Positions 1-8,048 of a stretch of DNA of 37,467 nucleotides are shown here, piece by piece; within the stretch, counting starts at the first letter, position 1, and every line of letters starts with the position of its first letter. This DNA is from Candidatus Eisenbergiella pullistercoris. Its GTDB lineage: Bacteria > Bacillota > Clostridia > Lachnospirales > Lachnospiraceae. Under the pieces are notes generated by a model. It was not told the DNA's origin. It did not search any database and worked only from the letters and a program-made list of their open reading frames with translations. A program made the translations under genes and the position numbers. Where the stretch lies: NCBI GenBank assembly GCA_019115665.1, contig DXDD01000100.1, positions 1 to 37,467 of the forward strand, in the 5' to 3' direction.

Positions 1-501
1 TATACCCAGTCCAATTCCGTCTGCTATGTGAAGGACGGACAGGCCATCGGCATCGGCGCGGGCCAGCAGTCCCGCATCCACTGTACCCGTCTGGCGGGAA
101 ACAAGGCCGACAACTGGTTCCTGCGCCAGTCCCCGCAGGTGCTTTCCCTGCAGTTTAAGGAAGGACTGGGCCGTGCGGACCGGGACAATGCCATCGACGT
201 ATACATGAGCGACGACTATATGGACGTGCTGGCGGACGGCATCTGGGAGAACACCTTCGCGGTGAAGCCTCCCGTATTCACCAGAGAGGAAAGACAGGAG
301 TGGCTGAAAAACCTGAGCGGCGTGACCCTCGGCTCCGACGCCTTCTTCCCCTTCTCCGACAACATCGACCGCGCCCGCAGGAGCGGCGTGAAATATGTGG
401 TGCAGCCCGGCGGCTCCGTCCGGGACGACGCGGTGATCGACGCCTGCAACCGTTACGGCATGGCGATGGTATTCACCGGGATCCGGCTGTTCCATCATTG
501 A
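1..501 (+). CDS. purH: AICAR transformylase (PurH-type), C-terminal part
   Basis: The gene is cut by the window edge: the frame is open from base 1 and ends with TGA at 499-501. The product transfers a formyl group from 10-formyl-tetrahydrofolate to AICAR late in cytosolic purine synthesis. The visible 166 residues carry hallmarks of the AICAR transformylase fold: YTQSNSV at the start, [25 protein letters not shown] and a C-terminal FTGIRLFHH. The catalytic Lys-His pair and any N-terminal IMP cyclohydrolase domain lie upstream, so it cannot be decided whether this is the fused two-domain PurH or the stand-alone transformylase found in many Lachnospiraceae. The next gene starts 17 bases downstream and is probably co-transcribed. 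Confidence 0.93.
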   Translation, partial: YTQSNSVCYVKDGQAIGIGAGQQSRIHCTRLAGNKADNWFLRQSPQVLSLQFKEGLGRADRDNAIDVYMSDDYMDVLADGIWENTFAVKPPVFTREERQEWLKNLSGVTLGSDAFFPFSDNIDRARRSGVKYVVQPGGSVRDDAVIDACNRYGMAMVFTGIRLFHH

Positions 502-518
502 CGGGGAGGAAGGAAGCG

Positions 519-1094
519 TTGATTCTGTTTGTGAATGCCTGTGTCAGGAAAAACTCAAGAACAAAGCGGCTGGCGGAATGCCTGCTCTCCCGGATCCCGG
601 GGGAAATCCGGGAGCTGCGTCTGTCAGAAATCGCTTTTCCCGTAACGGATGAAGCCTTTCTGGAAAAAAGAGATCGGCTTACAGCGGAGAAGAAATACGA
701 CGATCCGCTGTTTGATCTGGCCCGGCAGTTTGCGGAGGCGGATACTCTTGTGATCGCGGCGCTCTTTTGGGATTTATCTTTTCCGGCCTCGCTCAGGCAA
801 TATCTGGAACAGGTTAATGTGCCGGGGATTACATTTCGGTATACGGAGGAAGGGATTCCCGTGAGCCTGTGCAGAGCGCGAAGGCTGTATTATGTGACCA
901 CTGCGGGCGGTTACTACTTCCCGGAGGAATACGGCTACGGCTACGTGAAAGTGCTGGCGGAAAATTTTTACGGGATTTCAGACGTGAGACTGATTCGGGC
1001 GGCAGGACTGGATATCGAAGGAATCGATGCGGAGCAGGTCCTGCGGGAGTGCATGGAAAATCTGAAGCTTACCGAACAGACTTTTATCGAATAG
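519..1094 (+). CDS. NAD(P)H-dependent oxidoreductase, flavodoxin-like fold
   Basis: A 191-residue protein that looks like a small FMN-dependent NAD(P)H oxidoreductase (NQO1/AzoR-like). Visible features are the N-terminal beta strand and phosphate-binding turn ILFVNACVRKNSRTKRLAE, the segment ADTLVIAALFWDLSFPASLRQYLEQV that matches the 'AD.iv...P.w....P..LK.w.D.v' region of the family, and TTAGGYY, which resembles the flavin-contacting loop. The start is taken as TTG at 519 because a strong ribosome site (GGGGAGG, 503-509) precedes it at good spacing; no ATG fits. It sits 17 bases after the purH-type gene, so it is probably in that operon, although no purine role is obvious. The substrate (quinone, azo or nitro compound) cannot be read. 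Confidence 0.8.
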   Translation: MILFVNACVRKNSRTKRLAECLLSRIPGEIRELRLSEIAFPVTDEAFLEKRDRLTAEKKYDDPLFDLARQFAEADTLVIAALFWDLSFPASLRQYLEQVNVPGITFRYTEEGIPVSLCRARRLYYVTTAGGYYFPEEYGYGYVKVLAENFYGISDVRLIRAAGLDIEGIDAEQVLRECMENLKLTEQTFIE

Positions 1095-1111
1095 TTTTTT
1101 ATTGAACAGAT

Positions 1112-1166
1112 CTGTCCCGGAGCCCTGTTTCTCATAAAAGAGCGGGGGTCCGGGACAGCATACTTT
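1112..1166 (+). terminator. Intrinsic terminator-like hairpin after the oxidoreductase gene
   Basis: CTGTCCCGGA (1112-1121) pairs perfectly with TCCGGGACAG (1149-1158), with an inner CCC/GGG pair, followed by a weak T-run (ACTTTTC). It lies between the oxidoreductase stop and the ribosome site of the beta-mannosidase gene. The modest T-run means it may terminate only partly. Confidence 0.55.
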
Positions 1167-1192
1167 TCAGCAGAAAAGGAAGGGGAACAAGA

Positions 1193-3769
1193 ATGGAAAA
1201 AATGCTTCTGCATGAAAACTGGAAGCTGCGGGAGGTTTCGGAGGCCGGATGTTTTCCGGGAACCGATTGGATCCCCGGAACCGTTCCCGGCAGCGTCTAT
1301 CAGGATTACCTGAACGCGGGGAAGATGGAGGATCCCTACTGGCGGGCCAACGAGGAGCAGGCGCTGGAGCTGATGAAGAGGGACTTTGAATACCGGACGG
1401 CGTTTGACGTGACGGAGGGGATGCTTTCGCATGACGAGGTGATTCTGCATTTTGACGGAATCGATACGGTGGCGGACATCAGCCTGAACGGCCAGACGCT
1501 GGGCCATGCGGACAACATGCACCGGATCTGGGAATATCCGGTGAAGGAGATTTTAAAGAAAGAAGGAAACGAGCTGTCCGTCCGGATCGCCTCCCCGGTC
1601 AACTATATTTATGACCGGTATGAAAAGGATCCGCTGATCGTGGCAAGCTCCGACGCCATGCGCGGCTGCTCCTATCTGAGAAAAGCCCACTGCATGTTCG
1701 GCTGGGACTGGGGCCCCCGCCTTCCCGACGCCGGGATCTGGCGGCCTGTGAGCCTGCTCGGCGTGGACGCGGCCAGACTTGACAATGTATATGTGACCCA
1801 GAGCCATGAGCCGGGCAGGGTGACACTGCACTTCCAGACGGACATTGAGCTTCTGGGAGCGGAGCGGATGTATCGTCTGGGCGGACAGGCGGACGGCGGA
1901 AGCGCGGAAGAATACCGGACGGAGGAAAAAACGCGGGCGGCGGAAAGGGCGCGGAAAGACGCGGACAGGCTTGCGCAGGAAGGCATGGAGGTCTGTATCA
2001 CCGTAACCGCTCCGGACGGAAGCGTACAGACGGTGGAAGCGGGCCGGATGCAGATCGTGATCGAAAACCCGCAGCTCTGGTGGCCGAACGGCTATGGAGA
2101 GCAGCCTTTGTACGGCGTGAAGGTGGAACTGCGCCGGAATGGAGAGCTGCGGGATGTCTGGGAAAAGCGGATCGGCCTGCGGACGATGAGAGTGGCGCGC
2201 GAAAAGGATCAGTGGGGAGAAAGCTTCTGCCACGAGGTGAACGGCGTGCGCATCTTTGCCATGGGGGCGGACTATATCCCGGAGGACAATATCCTGCCCC
2301 GTGTGACGCCGGAGCGGACGTATGAGCTCCTGACGCAGGCAAAAAACGCCCATTTCAACTGCATCCGCGTCTGGGGCGGCGGTCATTATCCGGCGGATTC
2401 CTTCTGGGATGCCTGTGACGAATTGGGCCTGATCGTCTGGGAGGACTTCATGTTCGCCTGCTGCGTGTATGACCTGACGGAGGAATTTGAGGCAAATATC
2501 CGGGCGGAGTTCATCGATAACGTTAAACGGATCCGCCACCACGCCAGCCTTGGCCTGTGGTGCGGGAACAACGAAATGGAACTGTTTCTTGCGGACAATC
2601 CTGCAGAATGGTGCTTAAAGCACAGCCAGCTTGCCGATTATATCAAAATGTATGAATACATCATTCCGCAGATCCTGAAGGAGTATGATCCGCAGACCTT
2701 CTACTGGCCTGCGAGCCCATCCTCCGGCGGCAGCTTTGATATGCCGAACGATGAGAACCGGGGAGATGTGCATTATTGGGATGTGTGGCATGGGAACAAG
2801 CCCATCACGGAATACCGGAAATTCTTCTTCCGGTATGTATCGGAATTCGGCTTCCAGTCCTTCCCCTGCCTGAAAACGGTGGAGACTTTCACCCTGCCGG
2901 AGGACCGGAATATTTTCTCCTATGTGATGGAAAAGCACCAGCGCAACCAGTCCGCGAACGGAAAGATCATGAACTACATGGAGCAGACCTTCCTGTATCC
3001 GACCGGTTTTGATACCCTGCTGTACGCCTCCCAGCTTCTGCAGGCGGAGGCCATGCGCTACGGCGTGGAGCATTTCCGCAGGAACCGGGGCCGGTGCATG
3101 GGAACCATCATCTGGCAGCTGAACGACTGTTGGCCGGTGGCGAGCTGGTCCATGATCGACTACGAAGGCCGCTGGAAGGCGGTGCAGTATTACGCGAAGC
3201 GTTTCTTCGCGCCGTTGATGATCTCCTGCGAGGAGGAAGGGATCCTGTCCCAGAACACCAATGTGAACGCGGAACCCTTTGAACTGAAAAAATCCATCCG
3301 CCTCTGCGTCAGCAATGAAAGTATGCAGGATCATCAGGCGGCGGTGCGCTGGCAGCTGCGGGACGCTTCCGGACAGGTGAAGGAGGCCCATGAAGAAGAG
3401 GTCTGCGTGAAGGCGCTTTCCAGCGAATGGCTGGAGAAGGTTCCCCTGCAGCATGCCCAGACCAGAAGGGATTACGTGTCCTATGAGCTTTGGGAAAACG
3501 GGGAGATCGTATCCGCGGGAAGCGTGCTGTTCTGCGCGCCCAAGCACTTTGCGTTTGAGAACCCGCATCTGAGAGCGGAAGCCGTGGGAAGCGATGAGAT
3601 CCTGGTGACGGCGGACGCTTACGCGAAGAGCGTGGAGATCCGCAACGGGGACGATACCCTGCTGCTTTCCGACAATTATTTCGACATGAATCCGGGAACC
3701 AGAAGACTGAAGGTGCTGAAAGGGACACCGGAAGGGTTACAGGCAAGAAGCGTGTTTGATATCCGATAA
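1193..3769 (+). CDS. Beta-mannosidase, glycoside hydrolase family 2
   Basis: An 858-residue retaining beta-glycosidase of family GH2, of the beta-mannosidase type, which releases terminal beta-D-mannose from oligosaccharides. Domain order is the usual one: N-terminal sugar-binding jelly roll (about 1-190, with FGWDWGPRLPDAGIWRP), immunoglobulin-like domain, then a TIM barrel. Catalytic residues are visible: acid/base Glu461 in WCGNNEMELF and nucleophile Glu551 in SEFGFQSFP. WGGGHYP, WEDFMFAC and IWQLNDCWPVASWSMID are typical of the subfamily. There is no signal peptide, so it acts inside the cell on imported mannosides. A charged Ala/Glu/Arg-rich segment (about 229-264) inserted in the beta-sandwich region is unusual. 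The start has an AAGGAAGGGG ribosome site. No mannoside transporter is adjacent. Confidence 0.93.
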   Translation: MEKMLLHENWKLREVSEAGCFPGTDWIPGTVPGSVYQDYLNAGKMEDPYWRANEEQALELMKRDFEYRTAFDVTEGMLSHDEVILHFDGIDTVADISLNGQTLGHADNMHRIWEYPVKEILKKEGNELSVRIASPVNYIYDRYEKDPLIVASSDAMRGCSYLRKAHCMFGWDWGPRLPDAGIWRPVSLLGVDAARLDNVYVTQSHEPGRVTLHFQTDIELLGAERMYRLGGQADGGSAEEYRTEEKTRAAERARKDADRLAQEGMEVCITVTAPDGSVQTVEAGRMQIVIENPQLWWPNGYGEQPLYGVKVELRRNGELRDVWEKRIGLRTMRVAREKDQWGESFCHEVNGVRIFAMGADYIPEDNILPRVTPERTYELLTQAKNAHFNCIRVWGGGHYPADSFWDACDELGLIVWEDFMFACCVYDLTEEFEANIRAEFIDNVKRIRHHASLGLWCGNNEMELFLADNPAEWCLKHSQLADYIKMYEYIIPQILKEYDPQTFYWPASPSSGGSFDMPNDENRGDVHYWDVWHGNKPITEYRKFFFRYVSEFGFQSFPCLKTVETFTLPEDRNIFSYVMEKHQRNQSANGKIMNYMEQTFLYPTGFDTLLYASQLLQAEAMRYGVEHFRRNRGRCMGTIIWQLNDCWPVASWSMIDYEGRWKAVQYYAKRFFAPLMISCEEEGILSQNTNVNAEPFELKKSIRLCVSNESMQDHQAAVRWQLRDASGQVKEAHEEEVCVKALSSEWLEKVPLQHAQTRRDYVSYELWENGEIVSAGSVLFCAPKHFAFENPHLRAEAVGSDEILVTADAYAKSVEIRNGDDTLLLSDNYFDMNPGTRRLKVLKGTPEGLQARSVFDIR

Positions 3770-3800
3770 GGACGGCGGCGGTTTCGCCGGCAATGGAGAG

Positions 3801-3830
3801 TAAAAGCGGAGCGGCTAATCAGCCGCTCCG
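3801..3830 (-). terminator. Terminator hairpin overlapping the ABC operon stop codon
   Basis: A perfect 10-bp stem (3807-3816 with 3821-3830) closes a 4-base loop and is followed on the minus strand by CTTTTA. The TAG stop of the ABC gene (3815-3817) is inside the hairpin. The weak T-run lowers confidence. Confidence 0.55.
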
Positions 3831-5755
3831 TAATACTGTGCCTGGGCGTTCCAGAGCTCCCGGTACAGCCCTTCCTTTTCCACAAGCTCTTCATGGCTGC
3901 CCTGCTGGACGATTCGTCCCTGATCGAAGACCAGAATATTCCGGCAGAACCGGCAGGAGGCGAGCCGGTGGGAGATGTAGAAGGCGGTTTTCCCCGCGGG
4001 GCGGGACGCTTCGGATGACCTGCGCGGATCGGAAGGGTTCCCGAGTCCCGGATTTCCTTCGCCGCTTACCACCCGGTCGAAGCCTTCGTAAACCTCGCAT
4101 TCGGAGAGCGGGTCCAGGGCGGCGGTGGGTTCGTCCATGATGACGAAGGGAGCGTTTTTATAGACCGCCCGCGCGATGGCCATTTTCTGTTTTTCTCCGC
4201 CGGAGAAGGCAATGCCTTCATCGGCGTATTCCTTTCCCACCCAGGTATGAAGCCCCTGCGGAAGCCGCTTTAGAGCTTCGGACAGCCCGGCGGCCGCAAG
4301 GGCGTCCCGGGCGCGGTCTTCATCCACGTTTTCACTGCCGGCGACCGCCTCTCCGAGCGGAAAGGCGAAGATCCGGAAATCCTGAAAAACCACCGAAAAG
4401 AGGCGGCAGTATTCCTGATAATCGTATTTGCGGATGTCAACGCCGTTCAGCCGGATGCAGCCCTCCGTCACATCATACAGGCGGCAGAGCAGCTTGATGA
4501 AGGTGGTTTTGCCGGAGCCGTTTCTGCCGACGATGGCGATCCGTTCCCCGATCAGAAGCTTCAGATTCAGGTTCCGGATCACATATTCTTCAGAGCCGGG
4601 ATAGCGGAAGGAGACATTTTCAAATTCCACGGAAAAGCGGTTGTCCTTGCGCTTTTCCACCGGGAGGGTTCCCTCGTAGCGCTTTCTGCCCGTTTCCATG
4701 AACCGTACATAATCCCGGCAGTAGCGGGCATTGTATTGAGAGGAGGCCAGCGCGCTCATCAGCTCCGCAAGGGAGGAGGACATCCGGATGATGCTGGAAG
4801 CGCAGGTGACTGCCTCTCCCGGAGTGATGAGACCATATGCGGCGCGCAGGGCCGCGAACACGTAGACCAGAAGGCCGGTGAGCGCGGAAATGGTCCGCTT
4901 GACCGCCTCCCCGGCAGAGGTCAGTCCGGCTTCGCGATAAGTTTCCCTTTCCACCTGGCGGATGGCTTCCTCTGATTTCTCACGGATCAGCTTCTGCTGC
5001 TGATAGATCCTAAGATCCTTCTGCCGTTCCGGGCTGGAGAAAATTCCCATGCAGTGATCCAGAAAATTTTCATCCTTCGTCCGTTTTTCATGGAACCGTT
5101 TGATCCTCTGCCCGAAGGAAAGATCCGTCCGGTAGCTGATCAGGATCATCGCGGCGATCAGCAGAAGCAGCAGAAGCGTGGAGAGAGGAGACCGGAAAAA
5201 GGCTCCGAAGCGCCCCGGATCCTGATTATTTAAGGCTCCCTGGCCGGAGGAGAGTCCGGTGAAAAGGAGCGGGAGCGTGAGGATAACGGCCGCAAGGATG
5301 GAGACCGCCGCCTGCAGGGTCCTTTCCAGGTCGTCAAGCACGCGGCCGATCAGCCCCCGGTTGGTTCCCGCGTTTCGGATGGAATGGATCATTCCATGCA
5401 CCTTTGGATTTTCCAGATACTCATAATCCATGTCCAGGAGCTTTTTATCGATCAGAAGATTCTGCTGCTCATACATGTATTCCATTTTCTTATTATAGCC
5501 TTTGATGGCGAGGGCGAAGATCGTGGCGCAGAGCCATTCCGCTCCCAGCGCGGCGGCGGTGAGAAGAAACAGCCGCGAAAGACCGGCCCCGGCGTAGACG
5601 TTGTCCAGAAGCCGTCCCATGAGGAGCAGCGCGATGTAGGGACGGATCCCCTGCACCACGGCGACGCAGCAGGCACAGAGGATCACGTTTCCATAGCCTG
5701 CTCTGCGGTAGTCGGAAAGAACCCGGAATTGATTTCTGATATCCTGTCTGTTCAT
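3815..5755 (-). CDS. ABC exporter, fused membrane and ATPase domains (second gene of pair)
   Basis: A 646-residue half-transporter with about six membrane segments in the first 340 residues and a nucleotide-binding domain after that. Walker A is GRNGSGKTT (Lys416), the Q-loop is VVFQDF, the signature is SGGEKQK (about 514), Walker B ends in IMDEP, and the switch His is in ISHRL (His596). About 20 extra Gly/Pro/Ser/Arg-rich residues sit between the D-loop and the switch His, where most ABC ATPases have a short link. The start is taken as ATG at 5755, because GGAGG at 5761-5765 fits it and the upstream gene stops at 5758; an ATG four codons earlier is less likely. It probably forms a heterodimer with the upstream gene product. 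Substrate unknown (drug, lipid or peptide export). Confidence 0.9.
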   Translation of the reverse strand: MNRQDIRNQFRVLSDYRRAGYGNVILCACCVAVVQGIRPYIALLLMGRLLDNVYAGAGLSRLFLLTAAALGAEWLCATIFALAIKGYNKKMEYMYEQQNLLIDKKLLDMDYEYLENPKVHGMIHSIRNAGTNRGLIGRVLDDLERTLQAAVSILAAVILTLPLLFTGLSSGQGALNNQDPGRFGAFFRSPLSTLLLLLLIAAMILISYRTDLSFGQRIKRFHEKRTKDENFLDHCMGIFSSPERQKDLRIYQQQKLIREKSEEAIRQVERETYREAGLTSAGEAVKRTISALTGLLVYVFAALRAAYGLITPGEAVTCASSIIRMSSSLAELMSALASSQYNARYCRDYVRFMETGRKRYEGTLPVEKRKDNRFSVEFENVSFRYPGSEEYVIRNLNLKLLIGERIAIVGRNGSGKTTFIKLLCRLYDVTEGCIRLNGVDIRKYDYQEYCRLFSVVFQDFRIFAFPLGEAVAGSENVDEDRARDALAAAGLSEALKRLPQGLHTWVGKEYADEGIAFSGGEKQKMAIARAVYKNAPFVIMDEPTAALDPLSECEVYEGFDRVVSGEGNPGLGNPSDPRRSSEASRPAGKTAFYISHRLASCRFCRNILVFDQGRIVQQGSHEELVEKEGLYRELWNAQAQYYGAAD

Positions 5756-5757
5756 GA

Positions 5758-7632
5758 TCACCTCCATGCCGAAGCGGCGTCCTTCTTTTCCTGAGCGTTT
5801 CCGGAGGATTTGTAATACCGGCTCTGAATCTCATACAGATAAGCATACCGGGTAGCTCCGGCAAGCAGCTGTTCGTGTGTGCCCTCCTCGATCAGCCTTC
5901 CGTTTTCCAGAAGCACGATCCGGTCGCAGAAGCGGGTGCTGGAAAGACGGTGAGAAATGAAGATGGAGGTGGCATTTTTCATGGCTTCCCCATACCGCAG
6001 ATAAAGCTCGTTTTCCGCGATCGGGTCCAGCGCGGCGGTGGGCTCGTCCAGAATGATGAGAGGCGCTTCCTTATACAGCGCCCGGGTAAAAAGCAGCTTC
6101 TGTTTCTCCCCGCCGGAAAAGTCCACGCTGTCTCCATTTACCTCCCGGATCAGGGAGGCTTCGCCTTTGCCCGGCGTTTTTTCATAGCGCTCCGCAAAGC
6201 CGGACAGCGTAAGATCCCTCTCCAGGCGGTTCCGGTCGATGTCCTCTTTTCCGCCTCCGGTCAGATTTTCATCCAGAGTGACGGGAAGCAGGGTATAGTC
6301 CTGAAACAGGACGGAGACGCAGCTGAGGTATTCCTCTCTGGTAAAGCGTTCTATGGGAATCCCTCCCAGCAGGATCTCTCCCTTCGTGGGATGATAGAAG
6401 CCGCAGATGAGCTTGACCAGCGTGGTTTTCCCGGCTCCGTTCAGGCCGAGAAGCGCAAGCTTCTCACCGGGGCGGATGGTAAGGCTGATATCGGAAAGGG
6501 TCTCCCGTTCGTTTCCCGGATAGGTGAAGCTCACATTTCTAAGCTCCAGGCTGACGGGAGAGCGCCGAAGCTTCGCGAGCGCTTCCGCCCCGATGCCGTC
6601 CGTCCGCTTCCAGGTATCCTGCCAGCCAAGGAATTCCCGGATGTAGCTGACGGAAGCATTGGTGCTGTTGATGTTCATGAGCTGCCGGATCAGCATTTCA
6701 AAATACAGGGCAAAGGAGCTGACCAGCCCGATGTAGTAGACGAATTCGGAGGACGAAAGCTCTCCGCCCGCAAGCAGCACAAGCAGCAGGCCGTAGGCCG
6801 CCCAGTTCCGGAACAGGAGCAGAAAGGCATTTGTGACGTTGCGGATGGTATACCAGCAGTGAATGGCGCCAAAAATCCGTTCCAGCTCCCCCAGCGCCGC
6901 GTCGTATTTTCCGATCAGAAAATCCAGAAGCTGATACATGCGGATATCCTTGCCGGCCGCCGCGTCCCCCGCCTGGGTGTTGATGTAGTCCGTCCTGCGG
7001 GAGGAAAGGCTGGTTTTTCCGTAATATTCCCTGTGTTTTTTGCGGGCGATGCCAAGAAGCTTCAGATCGATGAGCACGGTCAGCATGATCACCACGAACA
7101 GCCACCACCGCACCCGGCTGATCAGAACGCCGTAAAAAAGCAGCAGGATAACGGCGGTGGGAACCTCCTTCATGAAGGAAGCGCAGAAATACAGCCCTCT
7201 GCCGAATTTTACGGAAGAGATCACGTTGCCGGTCACCTCCCGGCTCGGGCCGTCCTCCAGCCTGTCGTAGTCCACGTCCATGATCTTATCCAGGAATTTC
7301 CTTCGGAAATGATACAGATAGCCGTCGATCCCCACACTGAACCAGGCGTGGATGCAGCCGGAGAGGACGTTCCCCAGCCACAGAAACGCGCACAGCAGAA
7401 AAATATGAAAAAGCAGCAGGCGAACGTCCACCCCGCTCTCCAGATCCGCAACCACCCATGAGGGGAGCAGCGCTCCCAGATAATCCGCGGCAATACCGGG
7501 AATGAAAGAAAAAAGGGTGAAAAGAAAGACCGTTTTCTTCCATTTCCACATTTCCTTCATGCAATAGGCCAGATTGCTGAGAAACCGGTAACGGCTTTTT
7601 CCCGTTCCGTAGATATGGCTTAGATACATCAT
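5758..7632 (-). CDS. ABC exporter, fused membrane and ATPase domains (first gene of pair)
   Basis: A 624-residue half-transporter: a basic N-terminus, several long hydrophobic segments (for example TVFLFTLFSFIPGIAADYLG), then an ATPase domain. Motifs are GLNGAGKTT (Walker A), VLFQDY (Q-loop), SGGEKQK (signature), LIILDEPTAALDP (Walker B and D-loop) and FISHRLSS (switch His). Both halves of the pair keep the catalytic Glu of DEP, so both ATP sites look active. The stop lies 2 bases before the next start, so the two genes are translationally linked and are likely one heterodimeric exporter. The start ATG at 7632 follows a G-rich ribosome site (AAAGGGGGG). A TAGAAT -10-like box lies about 40 bases upstream. 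No lantibiotic, protease or regulator gene is adjacent to define a substrate. Confidence 0.9.
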   Translation of the reverse strand: MMYLSHIYGTGKSRYRFLSNLAYCMKEMWKWKKTVFLFTLFSFIPGIAADYLGALLPSWVVADLESGVDVRLLLFHIFLLCAFLWLGNVLSGCIHAWFSVGIDGYLYHFRRKFLDKIMDVDYDRLEDGPSREVTGNVISSVKFGRGLYFCASFMKEVPTAVILLLFYGVLISRVRWWLFVVIMLTVLIDLKLLGIARKKHREYYGKTSLSSRRTDYINTQAGDAAAGKDIRMYQLLDFLIGKYDAALGELERIFGAIHCWYTIRNVTNAFLLLFRNWAAYGLLLVLLAGGELSSSEFVYYIGLVSSFALYFEMLIRQLMNINSTNASVSYIREFLGWQDTWKRTDGIGAEALAKLRRSPVSLELRNVSFTYPGNERETLSDISLTIRPGEKLALLGLNGAGKTTLVKLICGFYHPTKGEILLGGIPIERFTREEYLSCVSVLFQDYTLLPVTLDENLTGGGKEDIDRNRLERDLTLSGFAERYEKTPGKGEASLIREVNGDSVDFSGGEKQKLLFTRALYKEAPLIILDEPTAALDPIAENELYLRYGEAMKNATSIFISHRLSSTRFCDRIVLLENGRLIEEGTHEQLLAGATRYAYLYEIQSRYYKSSGNAQEKKDAASAWR

Positions 7633-8048
7633 GGCGGATGCCCCCCTTTCCGAACTTCGGATAGCCTATTCTATCACACGGAAGTGCGGAAAGAAAAGCG
7701 ATCTGCACGAACGGTCCTCTCTGCGCACGAATGGCAGGGGAGGAGAGAGGACGATGAAACGGCTGCCGGTAACAGTTCAGTCAGGTCTGCGCATTTACTG
7801 CGCAGACCGTACGAAACGTATCGGCAGAAAGCATCCGGCCCATCGCGAAGCGATTGGAATGGCCGGATGCCGTAACAGTTCTGCCGAAGGCTGAACTGTT
7901 ACGGCTGCCGCAATCTCACTGGCTTTAGACGGCGGGTTAAGGTAGCCAAAAGTGGCGGTTTGTATTATACTTGTGCCATGGGAACATGGAAATCAAAAAA
8001 GCAGACCCAAAGCATGATGCGATCTGGAGGGAACAGGAAAGGAAAAGC
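7633..8048. other. Intergenic region between ABC operon and hipA-like gene
   Basis: No coding sequence is supported here. The left end holds the ABC operon promoter region (minus strand). The middle (7759-7910) is a cluster of inverted repeats, described separately. The right end has an AT-rich -10-like patch (TATTAT/TATACT, 7963-7971) without a clear -35 box, which would give the downstream gene a leader of about 70 bases. Confidence 0.6.
7759..7910. repeat. REP-like cluster of hairpins
   Basis: Three clean inverted repeats lie in 150 bases. GGTCTGCGCA (7784-7793) pairs with TGCGCAGACC (7799-7808). CATCCGGCC (7832-7840) pairs with GGCCGGATG (7861-7869) around a small inner ATCGC/GCGAT stem. 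CCGTAACAGTTC (7870-7881) pairs perfectly with GAACTGTTACGG (7893-7904). A further TAACAGTTCAG at 7770-7780 can also pair with 7891-7901, so the last arm has two possible partners. The 13-mer GCCGAAGGCTGAA (7883-7895) recurs at 35101-35113. There is no T-run, so this is not a standard terminator. It may be an intergenic repeat element or a switchable leader. Confidence 0.6.

Noticed and set aside
5875-7461. A long plus-strand frame opposite the first ABC gene
   Set aside because: It is antisense to a clear ABC transporter and its translation shows no domain; GC-rich codon bias often keeps such shadow frames open.
7633-8048. CRISPR-like array in the hairpin cluster
   Set aside because: The repeats are inverted and unequal in size, with no regular spacers.
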